Notes under the pieces: model-generated | The model's input: the letters and a program-made list of their open reading frames with translations, nothing else | What the model was told of the DNA's origin: nothing | The model's database searches: none | Assembly (NCBI RefSeq): GCF_021431925.1 | Contig: NZ_CP090371.1 | Span: forward strand, 2,108,001-2,172,000 | Length of the DNA: 64,000 nucleotides | Source of the DNA: Halobaculum sp. CBA1158 | Lineage (GTDB): Archaea > Halobacteriota > Halobacteria > Halobacteriales > Haloferacaceae | Direction: 5' to 3' | Made by a program: the position numbers and the translations under genes | Shown here: positions 8,391 to 16,215 of the stretch, piece after piece | How positions within the stretch are numbered: position 1 is the stretch's first letter | Layout: every line of letters begins with the position of its first letter

Positions 8391-8873
8391 ATGAGCGACG
8401 ACGAGTTAACTCACACCGACGACGCTGGCGACGTGCAGATGGTGAACGTCGGCGAGAAACCCGACTCCTCTCGCCGGGCGGTCGCGCGCGGGACGATCCA
8501 TCTCACCGAGTCGACGATCGAGGCGGTCCGCGACGACGAGGTGCAGAAAGGCGACGTGCTCGCGACCGCCCGGATCGGCGCTGTGCAGGCGGTGAAACAC
8601 ACCTGGGAGACGATCCCGATGTGTCACCAGATCCCGATCACGAACGTCGACACCGACTTCGCGGTCCGCGACGACCGGATCGACCTGGAGGTCGCCGTCG
8701 AGACGACCGGGAAGACGGGCTGCGAGATGGAGGCGTTAGAGGGCGTTACGACCGGGCTCAACACGGTCTGGGACATGGTGAAGGCCGCCGAGAAGGACGC
8801 GACGGGTGGCTACCCCGACACGCGGATCACGGACGTGGAGGTGGTGACGAAGGAGAAGACGGTTCTGGAGTAA
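8391..8873 (+). CDS. moaC: Cyclic pyranopterin monophosphate synthase MoaC
   Basis: A 160-residue protein that converts 3',8-cyclo-GTP (from MoaA) to cyclic pyranopterin monophosphate in molybdenum cofactor synthesis. Family landmarks are 'MVNVGEKPDSSRRAVARG' at the start, 'TWETIPMCHQIPI' (the conserved CHxIP active-site strand), and 'GKTGCEMEALEGVTTG'. The ATG at 8391 is used; an in-frame GTG at 8382 overlaps the nnr stop and would add three residues. Immediate proximity to nnr implies co-transcription. Confidence 0.95.
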   Translation: MSDDELTHTDDAGDVQMVNVGEKPDSSRRAVARGTIHLTESTIEAVRDDEVQKGDVLATARIGAVQAVKHTWETIPMCHQIPITNVDTDFAVRDDRIDLEVAVETTGKTGCEMEALEGVTTGLNTVWDMVKAAEKDATGGYPDTRITDVEVVTKEKTVLE

Positions 8874-8945
8874 GCCACGGCCGCCTCGGCTGTCCCGATT
8901 GCGTCCGCCGGATACCTTTTAGTCACGGGCCGGGAATCACCACCC

Positions 8946-9671
8946 ATGATATCACTCGACGAGGCCGTCACCGCACGGCTGGAGTCCCACGGCACGCGCT
9001 TCGAGGTCCTGATCGACCCCGACGCCGCCCTGGAGATCAAGCGCGGTGAGTTCGAGGGCGACCTCGAGGACGTGATCGCCGCCGAGGACGTCTTCGAGAA
9101 CGCCTCGCGGGGCGACCGACCGCCCGAGGAGGACGTCGAGGAGGTGTTCGGTACGACCGACCCGATGGAGATCATCCCGGAGGTCGTCGAGCGCGGGGAG
9201 ATCCAGATAACCGCCGAGCAGCGCCAGGAGATGCTCGAACAGAAGCGGAAACAGCTCATCAACCGGATCACCCGAAACGCGGTGAACCCCCAGATGGACG
9301 ACGCGCCTCACCCGCCCGAGCGCATCGAGCGCGCGCTGGAGGAGGCGGGGTTCACGGTCGACCCGATGGATCCCGTCGAGAACCAGATCGACGACGCACT
9401 CGACGCCCTGCGACCGGTGATCCCGATCCGGTTCGACGAGGTGACGGTCGCGGTGCAGCTGCCCGCCGATTACGCCGGCTCCGGACAGGCGAAGGTGCGC
9501 GAGTTCGGCGACCTCGAGCGCGAGGAGTGGCAGGCCGACGGCTCGTGGGTGGGCGTCGTCACGTTCCCCGCGGGGCTCCAGAACGACTTCTACGACCTCG
9601 TGAACGAGGTGTCGAGCGGCGAGGCCGAGACTCGCGTCGTGAAGGAGGAAGACGAGATCAGCCGTCGGTGA
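8946..9671 (+). CDS. Ribosome assembly factor SBDS
   Basis: A 241-residue orthologue of the Shwachman-Bodian-Diamond protein, which with an EF-2-like GTPase releases the anti-association factor aIF6 from new 50S subunits. Three domains are recognisable: the FYSH domain (residues 1-90, '[17 protein letters not shown]' and '[20 protein letters not shown]'), a three-helix middle ('[20 protein letters not shown]'), and a ferredoxin-like C-terminal domain ('[20 protein letters not shown]'). The ATG at 8946 follows a plausible leaderless context. Downstream lies a G/C-rich repeat tract and the convergent FUN14-family gene. Confidence 0.95.
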   Translation: MISLDEAVTARLESHGTRFEVLIDPDAALEIKRGEFEGDLEDVIAAEDVFENASRGDRPPEEDVEEVFGTTDPMEIIPEVVERGEIQITAEQRQEMLEQKRKQLINRITRNAVNPQMDDAPHPPERIERALEEAGFTVDPMDPVENQIDDALDALRPVIPIRFDEVTVAVQLPADYAGSGQAKVREFGDLEREEWQADGSWVGVVTFPAGLQNDFYDLVNEVSSGEAETRVVKEEDEISRR

Positions 9672-9678
9672 GCGTCGC

Positions 9679-9740
9679 CGTCGCGGTCGGCGGTGGCGGT
9701 GTCGCGGTCGGCGGTGTCGCCGACGCGGTCGCGATCTCTC
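9679..9740. repeat. GTCGCGGTCGG-type minisatellite between convergent genes
   Basis: The gap after the SBDS stop contains near-repeats of TCGCGGTCGGCGGTG, with exact copies at 9681-9695 and 9702-9716 and further partial copies to about 9740. It resembles other intergenic tracts in the window (20981-21126, 60179-60260, 63040-63113). No gene or hairpin terminator was recognised inside it. Confidence 0.75.
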
Positions 9741-9776
9741 ATCAGCCCGGTCGCTACCGCGGTCGAGGTGCGGGCG

Positions 9777-10118
9777 CTACCCCCGCTTGAAGCCGACGAA
9801 GAAGCCGCCGGTGAACCCAGCGGACACCGACAGCGTCGAGAGGATCGTCTCTACCCACGAGGGCGGGGCGTCGGCGGTCGCGGCCGAGCCCAGCGACTCG
9901 AAGGTCCCGCCGAGCTTCTCCCAGTTCACGGTCAGTATCTCCCGGGACTCGAGGAACTTGAACAGCGCGAGCTCCAGCCCGACGATCACCGCGATGAGCT
10001 TCGCGACCTTCTTGGCCGCGAACCCGATGATCCCCCCGATTACGGCCCCCGTGCCGAGTTCGAGCCCGAGCTTCTGGGGGTCGAGATCCAGTTGTACGAG
10101 CACTTCCGGTCCTGGCAT
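9777..10118 (-). CDS. FUN14-family small membrane protein
   Basis: A 113-residue protein starting at the ATG at 10118. The segment 'LGTGAVIGGIIGFAAKKVAKLI' carries the Gly-patterned helix of the FUN14 family, followed by a second hydrophobic helix ('IAVIVGLELALFKFLES') and a C-terminal glycine-rich helix ('SVSAGFTGGFFVGFKRG'). FUN14 proteins in eukaryotes sit in the outer mitochondrial membrane; the archaeal role is unknown. The much longer reading frame extending upstream on this strand is the antisense of hflX and was rejected. Convergent with the SBDS gene. Confidence 0.85.
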   Translation of the reverse strand: MPGPEVLVQLDLDPQKLGLELGTGAVIGGIIGFAAKKVAKLIAVIVGLELALFKFLESREILTVNWEKLGGTFESLGSAATADAPPSWVETILSTLSVSAGFTGGFFVGFKRG

Positions 10119-10418
10119 ACCGCGGTGTGGGCCGTCCCCGGTTAAGTCGTTTGTGGGGCGAACGCGTGTCCGATACTGATCGATCGGTACGACGAACGCC
10201 GCTCGGACGACGTGGCGGACGCCGGTCGGACCAGTCTCCGGACGGGATCGGTCGACGCCGTGGGCGGTCGACCGACCGCGACGGCGCGGAATTGAAGTCC
10301 TCCGACCGCGTACCCGCGCGTATGCACACACAGTCACGCGCGACCGACCGCGAGGTGGAGGCCCGCCATCCCTGACCGTCATACCGACGAGGCCGAGCGC
10401 GCCGTCGTCGCAAAGCGG

Positions 10419-11708
10419 GTGGACCGCGGGCGAGCCGACCTGACGGAGATAACGGAACTGGCCAGCGCGGCCGGCTACGAGGTGACCGCTTCGCTCACGC
10501 AGACGCGCGATCAGGACGCCGCCTACCACTTCGGGGAGGGGAAGGTCGACGAACTCGCGCGGCTGGTCGAGCGCGAGGACGCCGACGTGGTGATCATCGA
10601 CAACGAGGTCGGCCCCTATCAGACGTTCAACATCGGCGGAAAGCTTCCCGAGGGCGTCGAGGTGGTCGACCGCTTCACGCTCATCCTCGACATCTTCGGC
10701 CAGCGCGCACAGACCCGCAAGGCGCAACTGCAGGTCGAGCTCGCCGAGCTCAGGTACGAACTGCCGCGCGCGGAGGTGAAAGCGAGCCTCGCCAAGCGCG
10801 ACGAGCGGCCCGGGTTCATGGGACTGGGCGAGTACGACGAGTCGCGCGAACGCGACATCAAGGCCCAGATCAGCCGGATCGACGACGAGTTGGACGCCAT
10901 CGCCGAGACCGAGGAGAAGCGTCGCGAACAGCGCCGCGAGTCGGGGTTCGACCTCGTCGCGCTGGCGGGGTACACGAACGCCGGGAAATCGACGCTGCTG
11001 CGCCGGCTGGCCGACGATCTCGACGTGGACGAGAACGCCGAGCGGCACCCGGACATCGACTCGACGGCCGAGTCGCAGAACCAGCTGTTCACGACGCTCG
11101 GAACGACGACGCGACGGGCGAACACGGGCAAGCGCGACGTGCTCCTCACCGATACGGTGGGGTTCATCTCGGATCTCCCTCACTGGTTAGTGGAGTCGTT
11201 CAAGTCGACGCTCGACTCGGTGTATCACGCGGACCTCGTGTTGCTCGTGGTCGACGCCAGCGAGCCGGTCGAGCAGATGCGCGAGAAGCTCGTCACCTCC
11301 CACGACACGCTGTACGAGCGAAACGAGGCCCCCATCGTCACCGTGTTCAACAAGGCGGACCGCCTCGACGACGACGAACTCCGTCGCAAGCGCGAGGCGC
11401 TGTCGGCACTCGCGCCGAATCCGGTCCCCGTCTCGGGACTGACGGGCGAGCGGATCGACCGACTCCGCGAGCGCGTCGAGGCGGAGCTTCCCGACTGGCG
11501 GCGCGAGCGGCTGGTGTTACCGCTGTCGGACGACGCGATGAGTCTCGTCTCGTGGGTCCACGACAACGGACATGTCGAGCGCGAGTCGTACGACGGCGAG
11601 CAAGTGGACCTGGAGTTCGAGGCCCCGCCGGCCGTCGTCGAACGGGCGCGCTCGCGAGCCGCCGACGTGCGTCCGGATCCGGAGACCGGGTCGGTCGAGT
11701 CGGCGTGA
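10419..11708 (+). CDS. hflX: Ribosome-associated GTPase HflX (5' end uncertain)
   Basis: At least 429 residues. The N-terminal HflX domain contains 'DAAYHFGEGKVDELARL' and 'VVIIDNEVGPYQTFNI'; a coiled coil near 110-165 is followed by the G domain with the P-loop 'AGYTNAGKSTLLRRL', G3 'DTVGFI' and G4 'NKAD'. HflX binds the ribosomal 50S subunit and splits stalled or hibernating ribosomes. The first usable start is the GTG at 10419, but family-typical residues (ERAVVAKR) are encoded just before it, in the same frame, back to an ATC codon at 10368. No ATG, GTG or TTG exists between the in-frame stop at 10293 and 10419, so the true start, or a disruption, is unresolved. Confidence 0.9.
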   Translation: MDRGRADLTEITELASAAGYEVTASLTQTRDQDAAYHFGEGKVDELARLVEREDADVVIIDNEVGPYQTFNIGGKLPEGVEVVDRFTLILDIFGQRAQTRKAQLQVELAELRYELPRAEVKASLAKRDERPGFMGLGEYDESRERDIKAQISRIDDELDAIAETEEKRREQRRESGFDLVALAGYTNAGKSTLLRRLADDLDVDENAERHPDIDSTAESQNQLFTTLGTTTRRANTGKRDVLLTDTVGFISDLPHWLVESFKSTLDSVYHADLVLLVVDASEPVEQMREKLVTSHDTLYERNEAPIVTVFNKADRLDDDELRRKREALSALAPNPVPVSGLTGERIDRLRERVEAELPDWRRERLVLPLSDDAMSLVSWVHDNGHVERESYDGEQVDLEFEAPPAVVERARSRAADVRPDPETGSVESA

Positions 11709-11807
11709 GGGTGATTCGGCACCGCCGGTCGTAGCCGCCGGCAGAGCGGACGAGACCGTCGGTTAGCCGGAGAATACCAAATGGCGGGGGATCCGTTTCC
11801 CGTCGTA

Positions 11808-11948
11808 ATGCCCGATCAACTGTTCCACGTGGTGTGTCGCAACTGCCCGACCGAATCCCTTCGTTCGAGTGCCGACTCGGCCGCCGCTATCGCCGACGGC
11901 CACGCCGCGCGGGCCGACCACGAGGTTGCCGTCGGCCGAGTCGAGTAG
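11808..11948 (+). CDS. Small haloarchaeal protein with one Cys pair
   Basis: A 46-residue open frame: MPDQLFHVVCRNCPTES, followed by an Ala/His-rich stretch and a stop at 11946-11948. It has one C-x2-C pair (residues 10 and 13) and two histidines that could complete a metal site, and its acidic composition with balanced codon use looks real. The ATG is placed about 27 bases after an A/T-rich box (AGAATACCAAATGG at 11771-11784), as for a leaderless transcript. Small single-knuckle or CPxCG-like zinc proteins are common in haloarchaea; function is unknown. It lies between hflX and the inositol-phosphatase gene in the same orientation. Confidence 0.6.
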   Translation: MPDQLFHVVCRNCPTESLRSSADSAAAIADGHAARADHEVAVGRVE

Positions 11949-12002
11949 CGCGGGGCGCGGCCGGACCGACCGAGGTTAGTAGCGCGGGCCCGAGGCGTCG
12001 CT

Positions 12003-12827
12003 ATGGACGACTCCGGCGACCGCGCGGGCGACGACGCCGACGCGACCGATCGTCTCGACACCTGCATCGCCGCCGCCGAGAGCGGTGGCCGAGTCGCGCT
12101 CGACTCGTTCCGCTCGGAGCTGACGGTCGAGACGAAAGCCGACGGGCCGATGGACGCGGTGACGGCGGTCGATCGCGCGGTGCAGAGCCACGTCTTCGAA
12201 CACGTCTCCGACGCGTACCCCGACGACGCCGTCGTCGGCGAGGAGGACGACGCGCTGAAACGAGTCCCCGAGTCGGGCGTCGCGTGGGTCGTCGATCCCA
12301 TCGACGGGACGACCAACTACGTCGGGGGCAACCGCGTCTGGATGACCAGCGTGGCGGTGTGTCGCGACGGCGAACCGATCGCGGCGGCCAACTACGCCCC
12401 CGCGACCGACGACCTGTACGTCGCCGGCGACGACGTGGCCCGCAGGAACGGCGAGTCGGCGACCGTGCGCGATCGGAGCGACCCGAAATCGTTCGCGGTA
12501 AACCCCATATTCGGGCTCTCCGCGCGCCACCGGCGAGAGTTGGTTCGCGTGGCGGAGACCGTGATGACGGAGTTCGGCGACCTCCGGAGGTTCGGTTGCG
12601 CACAGGCGGCGCTGTCGGGCGTCGCGACCGGCGAGATCGACGCCGCCGTCTCGACAGTCGAGCTCAGCGACTGGGACACCGCCGCGGGCGTCCACATCGT
12701 GCGACGGGCCGGCGGCACGGCGACCGACGTGCACGGCGACCGCTGGACGCCCGGCTCTGAGGGGCTGATCGCCTCTAACGGCGAGGCACACGAGGCGCTC
12801 GTCGACGCGTTCGATCCCGTCGTCTAA
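12003..12827 (+). CDS. Inositol monophosphatase / archaeal fructose-1,6-bisphosphatase family
   Basis: A 274-residue Mg-dependent, lithium-sensitive-type phosphatase. The metal-binding motifs are all present: 'VVGEEDD' (Glu ligand, about residue 80), 'WVVDPIDGTTNYV' (motif DPIDGTTN, about residues 96-106) and 'VELSDWDTAAGVHIV' (C-terminal Asp, about 221). Archaeal members hydrolyse inositol-1-phosphate and often fructose-1,6-bisphosphate, so either role is possible and gluconeogenesis is plausible in an organism living on amino and organic acids. The ATG at 12003 is directly preceded by a purine-poor leader. It is convergent with the thioredoxin gene. Confidence 0.9.
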   Translation: MDDSGDRAGDDADATDRLDTCIAAAESGGRVALDSFRSELTVETKADGPMDAVTAVDRAVQSHVFEHVSDAYPDDAVVGEEDDALKRVPESGVAWVVDPIDGTTNYVGGNRVWMTSVAVCRDGEPIAAANYAPATDDLYVAGDDVARRNGESATVRDRSDPKSFAVNPIFGLSARHRRELVRVAETVMTEFGDLRRFGCAQAALSGVATGEIDAAVSTVELSDWDTAAGVHIVRRAGGTATDVHGDRWTPGSEGLIASNGEAHEALVDAFDPVV

Positions 12828-12867
12828 GCGGTTCGAGACGGTCGCTCCGTCGGTCGGAGGTGGTAGT

Positions 12868-13203
12868 CTATCGAAGCGATTCGACGACGCGCAGGATGTC
12901 GTCTTTCTCCTGGACGCCGACGAGTCGCTCGGCCGACTCGCCGTCGGCGAAGAACTGGAGCGCGGGGATGCCGCGGACGCCGGCCTGGCTCGCGAGCCCC
13001 TGGAACTCGTCGACGTCGACCTTCAGCACCGTGAGATCCTCGACCTCCTCGGCGACCTCCTCGATGGTCGGTTCGAGCATCTTGCACGGACCGCACCAGT
13101 CGGCGTGGTAGTCGACGAGCACCAGTCCCCGTCCGGTCATCTCCGCGAACTGGTCCTCGCTTTCGATGTGAACGGGCTCGTTCGCGGGAGTTTGACTGCT
13201 CAT
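12868..13203 (-). CDS. Thioredoxin
   Basis: A 111-residue thioredoxin with the canonical active site DWCGPCKM at residues 36-43, the cis-Pro of 'VRGIPALQFF' at residue 80, and the core 'VLVDYHADW' and 'KVDVDEF' strands. It provides reducing power for ribonucleotide reductase, methionine sulfoxide reductase and similar enzymes. The ATG at 13203 is used because the frame upstream is only the antisense of other DNA. A 226-base region separates it from the ArfC gene upstream on the same strand; that region carries the two-copy element described separately. Confidence 0.95.
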   Translation of the reverse strand: MSSQTPANEPVHIESEDQFAEMTGRGLVLVDYHADWCGPCKMLEPTIEEVAEEVEDLTVLKVDVDEFQGLASQAGVRGIPALQFFADGESAERLVGVQEKDDILRVVESLR

Positions 13204-13320
13204 ACCCGTCCGTTCGCGAGTCGTGGTGATAACCGTTCCACGTGAATGTCGACCGCGCGCACGACCGCAACGTTCCCGCGGTCGCGGGCGCTCGGGCGCA
13301 CAGCGACCGCTGTCGCGTCG

Positions 13321-13440
13321 GTGGCGAACAGGCGACTCGCAGTCGCGGCGTCCGTCGGCGAGTCGCACGGCCGCGTGTCGACGGACGGCGGTCGTCAGTA
13401 CACGGCCGGTGTGGTCGCGTCTCCCTATTTCAACTCTCGT
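13321..13440 (-). other. Intergenic conserved element, copy 1
   Basis: This stretch between the ArfC stop and thioredoxin is clearly related to 46328-46496. On the plus strand, 13321-13336 (GTGGCGAACAGGCGAC) is identical to 46328-46343. The segment containing GTCGTCAGTACAC and ending at AACTCTCGT (13391-13440) aligns with 46444-46496 with few gaps, and the intervening GTCGCAC...CCGCGT also matches. Copy 2 carries about 45 extra bases near its middle. Both copies lie just past the stop codon of a minus-strand gene. It does not read as a conserved protein. A non-coding RNA, a structured 3' region or a small mobile-element remnant are all possible. Confidence 0.6.
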
Positions 13441-14125
13441 ACGAGAGGAGTACCCCGTCGTCGACGCGGTCGACGCCGACGAGTGTGAGCCGGGGAAACG
13501 AGTCGGGGTCGACGAACCCCTCGCCGTCGGCGAGCGTCGGGGCGTCGCGGCCGCCGATAACGAGCGACCCGACGTACACCGTGAGCTCGTCGACGAGGTT
13601 CGCCTCGAACAGCGAGAAGATGACTTCGCCGCCGCCCTCGACCATGAGGCGATCGATGCCCTCGCGTTCGAGCGCGTCGAGGGCGGCCGCGAGGTCGACG
13701 CGACCGCCGTTCCCGGCGTCGTCGTCGCCCGCCCCCCCACCGGCGGCGACGATCTCTGCGCCGGCGTCGCGGAGGGCCGCGAGCCGGTCGGGGTCGGCCC
13801 CGTCGCCGACGAGCAGGTAGGTGGTCGCGGCGTCGTCGAGGATCCGCGCGTCCGTCGGCGTCCTTGCGCGCGAGTCGGCGACGACGCGCGCGGGGCTCCC
13901 GGGACGGCCGTTGCGGAGGCGCTGGACGCGGCGGTCCTCCTCGTCGAGCGTGAGGCGCGGGTCGTCGGCGAGCACCGTGCCGACGCCGACGAGGACCGCG
14001 TCGGCGGCCGCGCGGATCCGGTCGACGCGGTCGAAGTCGTCCGCGCCGCTGATCCGCACCTGCTCGCGGCGGCGCGAGGAGAGCTTTCCGTCGACGGAGA
14101 CGGCGGCGTTGACGTGGACGTGCAC
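13430..14125 (-). CDS. arfC: 2,5-diamino-6-ribosylamino-pyrimidinone 5'-phosphate reductase
   Basis: A 231-residue RibD_C/dihydrofolate-reductase-like enzyme that uses NADPH to reduce the ribosyl group of the GTP-derived pyrimidine, the second archaeal step toward riboflavin and F420. The N-terminus from the GTG at 14125 reads MHVHVNAAVSVDGKLSSRRR, typical of the family. 'ADAVLVGVGTVLADDPRLT' binds cofactor, and 'IDRLMVEGGGEVIFSLFE' is the signature near the C-terminus. It sits 34 bases after the S10-like gene. A creatininase-family protein at 44754, which could supply the preceding deformylation, lies elsewhere in the window. Confidence 0.9.
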   Translation of the reverse strand: MHVHVNAAVSVDGKLSSRRREQVRISGADDFDRVDRIRAAADAVLVGVGTVLADDPRLTLDEEDRRVQRLRNGRPGSPARVVADSRARTPTDARILDDAATTYLLVGDGADPDRLAALRDAGAEIVAAGGGAGDDDAGNGGRVDLAAALDALEREGIDRLMVEGGGEVIFSLFEANLVDELTVYVGSLVIGGRDAPTLADGEGFVDPDSFPRLTLVGVDRVDDGVLLSYES

Positions 14126-14159
14126 TTCAGGAAGCTCGTTGCGGTCGACGGTCGGTCGC

Positions 14160-14492
14160 TCAGTTCTGTCGGTAGCCGAGCGGCTTCTTTCGTTCGAGTT
14201 CGATCTCGACGTGGACGGAGTCGGGGAAGTCCATGTGACCGACCTCGCGGGCGATGTGGTCGTTGCCGTGGATCTCCAGGCGGCGCGCGAACACCTCGAA
14301 CGTCCAGTCGCCGAGTTCGTCGCCCGAGGAGAGTCCCTCGTACAGCGGGACGGAGATGCGCTCTGCGGGCTCGGTGTGAGGGCCCTTGCACTCGGCACCC
14401 TTTCGTTCGAGCATCTCGCGTAAGCTGTTCACGGTGTCGTCGAGCGCGGCTCGGTCCCCGCTTTGGAACCGGAGCTTGGTTACGAAGGTCAT
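14160..14492 (-). CDS. uS10-like ribosomal protein paralogue
   Basis: A 110-residue protein from the ATG at 14492. The segment 'TKLRFQSGDRAALDDTVNSL', the loop with 'CKGPHTEPAERISVPLYEGL', and 'FARRLEIHGNDHIAREV' follow the alpha/beta plan of S10 family proteins, including the 'GPxPxPxxxxxxPV' type loop. Haloarchaea carry this as a second, shorter S10 homologue beside rpsJ; its function in the ribosome is unproven. It is followed in the same direction by the ArfC gene. Confidence 0.8.
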   Translation of the reverse strand: MTFVTKLRFQSGDRAALDDTVNSLREMLERKGAECKGPHTEPAERISVPLYEGLSSGDELGDWTFEVFARRLEIHGNDHIAREVGHMDFPDSVHVEIELERKKPLGYRQN

Positions 14493-14681
14493 GAGCTGGG
14501 GGTCTACACGTCCCGATTCGCCCGAGCGGGAAAAACGCATCTACCGGCGGCCCCCGCGGGGACCGGTCACACGATCGTCGACAACGCGGCCGGTGTTCAG
14601 GGTCGTTCGGCCCTCGTCGGGCGCTATCGCGCGGTCTCGGCTCCGACATACTCTTGAACCGGGGTAGCTTATTTGTCGCCA

Positions 14682-15152
14682 ATGCCGGTCGAAGCGACTA
14701 GCGCTGGAGCCATCCTCTTCCGCGACACCCGCGGCCGCAGGGAGTACCTGCTCCTGAAGAGCCGACCCGGGGACTGGGAGTTTCCCAAGGGCGGGGTCGA
14801 AGGGGAAGAGGAGCTCCAGCAGACGGCGATCAGAGAAGTGACGGAGGAGGCGGGGGTCGAAGACTTCCGCCTCATCGACGGCTTCCGTGAGGAGTACGAC
14901 TACGTGTTCGAGGCCGGCGGGAACACCATCCACAAGACGGTGCACCTGTTCATCGCCCACTCGTTCGAGGCCTCCGCGGAGCTGTCGACTGAACATCGCG
15001 ACCTGCAGTGGCGCGACTACGAGCAGGCGCTCAACACCATCACCCAAGACGGTCCCCGGGAGATCCTCGAGGAGGCTCACGACTACCTCGACCGCCTGGA
15101 GGCGACCGAGGCGGACGGCTACATGTTAGAACCGGAGCCCTCCGAGGGCTGA
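14682..15152 (+). CDS. Nudix hydrolase (Ap4A-hydrolase type)
   Basis: A 156-residue Nudix protein with a complete Nudix box, GGVEGEEELQQTAIREVTEE followed by AGV (about residues 39-61), giving the Gx5Ex7REUxEExGU pattern that binds Mg and hydrolyses nucleoside diphosphate linkages. The short preceding 'LLLKSRPGDWEFPKGG' is characteristic of bis(5'-nucleosyl)-tetraphosphatases, so clearing of Ap4A-like alarmones is the best guess. ATG 14682 is preferred over the in-frame TTG nine bases upstream, since a GGTAGCTTATTTG box lies at 14663. It diverges from the S10-like gene. Confidence 0.9.
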   Translation: MPVEATSAGAILFRDTRGRREYLLLKSRPGDWEFPKGGVEGEEELQQTAIREVTEEAGVEDFRLIDGFREEYDYVFEAGGNTIHKTVHLFIAHSFEASAELSTEHRDLQWRDYEQALNTITQDGPREILEEAHDYLDRLEATEADGYMLEPEPSEG

Positions 15153-15195
15153 CGCGGCGCGCTGCCGGCGCGGCGACACCGAAATCAGTTTGTCC

Positions 15196-16206
15196 GTGTC
15201 GAACGCACGGCCGGACGTGTTTCCCGGCGCGGGCGACAGCGAGTTCGCCTTCGAGTTGCTCGTGAGCCGCTGGGCCGAGTTGGCGTGGCATCCGGCGGCG
15301 GGTCGCAGACCGGCCGTCGTCGCCCGACAGCTCGGCACGCGCGAGCGGCGCTGGGACACCGTCGTCCTCGAGGTCGACCCCGAGGCGTTCGCGACGCGCC
15401 GGCGCTTCGGCGGGCGCAGCCTCGACTCAGATCTCCTGCGAGTCGTCCGCGGCGCGCCGGCCAGTTGGACGTGGTACCGCGACGCGCTCGACGACCCCGG
15501 CTTTCCGTGGCGGTACGTTCGGGAGGCGGTCCATCGGGCGGCCGCCCGCGACCTCGTCGAGGAGCGCCGCGGCGCGAACGGCCGTATCGAGTTCCGAGGC
15601 GTCCGCGAGTACCCCGACTGGGTCGAGCGGGTGATCGCGATCGAGAACAAGCCGGATCTCGACGCCAGCGCCGCCGCCGCTCTCGCGGACCAGCTCGCCC
15701 ACGACGTGGCGTCTGGGCTCGCGGACGAGGTGTGGGTCGCCACGGGCGCTACGGGCGACCGCGTCTCGCCGGCGCTGCTGGAGGACATGCCCGTCGAGGT
15801 CGGCGTCCTGGAGTTCGACTTCGCGGACGGCGTCGACGCCGACGCCCCCGAGGTGGTCTGGCACCCGACGACGCTGGACGCCGACGGCGACCCGCGGACC
15901 CGGCTGCTGCTGGCCGAGCGCGCGTACGGCAAGGGGTGGCGTTCGTTTCGTGAGACGATGCGTCCCGACTGCAGGCACTTCGAGCTCCGCCGCGAGGCTC
16001 GCGCGCTCGTCCCGTACTGCGCGGCGAAGGAACGCGTTCCCACGGCCGCCGAGTGTAAGGGCGGCTGCGGGTCGTTCTCGCCGGAGCCGCCGCGATGGCG
16101 CACCGGCGGCTGGCCGGTCGAGGGCGGTCCGGGCAAGGGAATCCGGGCGCTGTTGGAGCGACGGCGCGAGCGGGAGCGCGAGCGCGTCACGGGAGATGGC
16201 TCGTGA
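15196..16206 (+). CDS. DUF5787 family protein, possible PD-(D/E)xK-like nuclease fold
   Basis: About 336 residues from the GTG at 15196 (a TTG at 15190 is also possible). I recognise the haloarchaea-specific DUF5787 family by memory. Inside, 'VIAIENKPDLDASAAAALADQL' (near residues 146-168) gives a beta-strand with ExK (E-N-K) followed by a Gln-bearing helix and 'ADEVWVATGA'. This pattern is reminiscent of PD-(D/E)xK nucleases and transcription-factor-like relatives. A C-terminal group of four Cys (C-x-H at 'PDCRHFE', 'VPYCAAKER', 'AECKGGCGSF') could bind Fe-S or Zn. No experimental function is known to me. Confidence 0.7.
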   Translation: MSNARPDVFPGAGDSEFAFELLVSRWAELAWHPAAGRRPAVVARQLGTRERRWDTVVLEVDPEAFATRRRFGGRSLDSDLLRVVRGAPASWTWYRDALDDPGFPWRYVREAVHRAAARDLVEERRGANGRIEFRGVREYPDWVERVIAIENKPDLDASAAAALADQLAHDVASGLADEVWVATGATGDRVSPALLEDMPVEVGVLEFDFADGVDADAPEVVWHPTTLDADGDPRTRLLLAERAYGKGWRSFRETMRPDCRHFELRREARALVPYCAAKERVPTAAECKGGCGSFSPEPPRWRTGGWPVEGGPGKGIRALLERRRERERERVTGDGS

Positions 16207-16215
16207 CCGCCGGGG

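Noticed and set aside
10127-10375. Frame beginning at 10127 and the 17-codon frame from ATG 10322 in front of hflX
   Set aside because: No family-like features; considered only as a possible out-of-frame start or leader for hflX, not as a separate gene.
13204-13429. Hidden protein gene in the thioredoxin-ArfC gap
   Set aside because: Translations of the related copies at 13321-13440 and 46328-46496 share only nucleotide-level similarity; frame is not preserved, so it was recorded as a non-coding element.
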